Below are positions 4,514-5,433 of a stretch of DNA of 5,433 nucleotides, piece by piece (position 1 is the first letter of the stretch; each line of letters begins with the position of its first letter). The position numbers and the translations under genes were made by a program. The notes beneath the pieces are model-generated. The model worked only from the letters and a program-made list of their open reading frames with translations, had not been told where the DNA came from and did not search any database. This stretch comes from Thermoplasmata archaeon (lineage in GTDB: Archaea > Thermoplasmatota > Thermoplasmata > Thermoplasmatales > Thermoplasmataceae): positions 1 to 5,433 of the forward strand of contig JAKAAI010000116.1 of assembly GCA_021797055.1 (NCBI GenBank), given 5' to 3'.

Positions 4514-5433
4514 ACGCATTCTCTAATCAAAGAAGCAGTAATAATTCTCTCCCTGATTTTGTTGCTTTCGACTTCTCTCTTTCCAGCAAGCTTTGCTGCC
4601 GGTGATCATAATTACCCAGTTTCTAGGACACCGATTAAACACATAGTTGAAATAATGATGGAAAACCACAGCTTTGACAATTTATTCGGAACGTATCCTT
4701 CTGAGAATAAATCATCGCAGATAAGCCATCCATTGAATCTAAACAATCTGACCAGTTCGTCGTTCATAGAAAGATTGCCCGCAGGTACATTCAGTACCCC
4801 AGATCCAATCGAGGGATATACCGCATATCATCTTGACTGGAATCATGGCAAAATGAACGGTTTCTTGAATGGATCCGGGAGGCAATCTTTGACAACCTTC
4901 ACAGCTGATCAGATGTCACCAGAATGGGATCTTGCAATGGAGTTTGCGATAGACGATATGGACTTTAGCATGCTTACCGAAACTACGCCTAACAGACTTT
5001 ACAGTCTTGCGGGATTCTCTCCTGTAATGAACGATTATGGGCCGCCACCCTGTATTCCGTACGATGAGACAATAATGTCTGAGCTTGACAGCTATAATTT
5101 AAGTTGGGGTTATTTCGTCAAGAATGTTTCCGAGGGGTATGCACCGGTTAACTTTATCTCAGGCATCAACGCACATTCATCTAACTTACAGGACTGGTCG
5201 TCATTCATAAGTGATCTGAAGACTGGAAATCTTCCAAACGTTTCCTGGGTAATGCCTGTTGGCGGTGGAGCCTCCAATCTATATTCGCAGGGTCCACCTA
5301 ATAATGTTCTGTTTGGTGAAATGTGGATTATGTATCTTGTAAATGCTGTGATGAAAAGCAGATACTGGAACAGCACGGCAATATTCATCACATACGACGA
5401 AGGTGGTGGTTATTACGATCAGGTTGCCCCCCC
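4514..5433 (+). CDS. Secreted phosphoesterase (PF04185, phospholipase C/acid phosphatase type), 3' truncated by window
   Basis: An uninterrupted frame of 306 codons that leaves the window without a stop. Residues 2-28 form a signal peptide: HSLIK, a hydrophobic core (ILSLILLLS), then PASFA with likely cleavage after Ala28. The phosphoesterase domain begins at 42: KHIVEIMMENHSFDNLFG gives Glu50-Asn51 and Asp55, matching the family's metal-binding ENxSFD motif. TTPNRLYS (157-164) is the likely nucleophile region (Ser/Thr before PNR). TYDEGGGYYDQVAP (293-306) supplies the Asp295-Glu296 metal pair. Members are metal-dependent extracellular enzymes that cleave phosphomonoesters or phospholipids. 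At least seven N-x-S/T sequons fit an exported glycoprotein. The start is unusual: the frame is closed upstream by TGA at 4502, and no ATG, GTG or TTG occurs before the signal-peptide core. ACG at 4514 is chosen from Shine-Dalgarno spacing; TTG at 4559 or 4562 would destroy the signal peptide. Family assignment is firm, start and substrate are not. Confidence 0.85.

Noticed and set aside
5110..5391. Minus-strand frame of 93 codons opposite the phosphoesterase
   Set aside because: It is antisense to the conserved phosphoesterase domain and has no family features.
1..5433. CRISPR array, insertion sequence, toxin-antitoxin pair or defence island
   Set aside because: No regularly spaced repeats, terminal inverted repeats, transposase motifs or small paired genes could be found by eye on either strand.

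Overview
The window reads as chromosomal DNA from an archaeon, most likely an acidophile of the Thermoplasmata. This is an inference from several signals. The tRNA-Leu(GAG) has no encoded CCA. TATA-like boxes sit about 25 bases upstream of start codons, which suggests leaderless messages. There is one very strong Shine-Dalgarno site inside an operon. Base composition is moderate to AT-rich, and the proteins are of familiar archaeal types. I cannot name the species from sequence alone.

Layout. Positions 1-2601 are read on the minus strand. In transcription order from right to left they hold an NAD-dependent sugar-nucleotide epimerase (1645-2601), an Ada/Ogt-type O6-alkylguanine-DNA alkyltransferase (934-1530), a small membrane protein with the nickel/cobalt transporter signature HX4DH (255-866), and tRNA-Leu(GAG) (46-130) followed by an oligo-T terminator. 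From about 2663 the direction flips. The plus strand then carries a radical SAM/SPASM protein (2714-3802), an unrecognised polytopic membrane protein (3914-4498), and, 15 bases further on, the start of a secreted phosphoesterase (PF04185, phospholipase C/acid phosphatase type) that runs off the window.

How the genes relate. The minus-strand genes look like separate housekeeping or accessory units, each with its own promoter-like signal. They do not look like one pathway. The epimerase and the radical SAM gene diverge from a 112-base spacer containing one near-symmetric TATA element. The membrane protein and the phosphoesterase probably form a two-gene operon, because a near-perfect Shine-Dalgarno sequence sits between them. 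The most unusual feature is the start of the phosphoesterase: its signal peptide and catalytic domain are open and intact, but the codon at the ideal distance from the Shine-Dalgarno site is ACG, not ATG/GTG/TTG.

I see no CRISPR array, insertion sequence, phage gene or clear defence system. The oddities are at the level of start codons, promoters and individual active-site residues, not a new multi-gene system.
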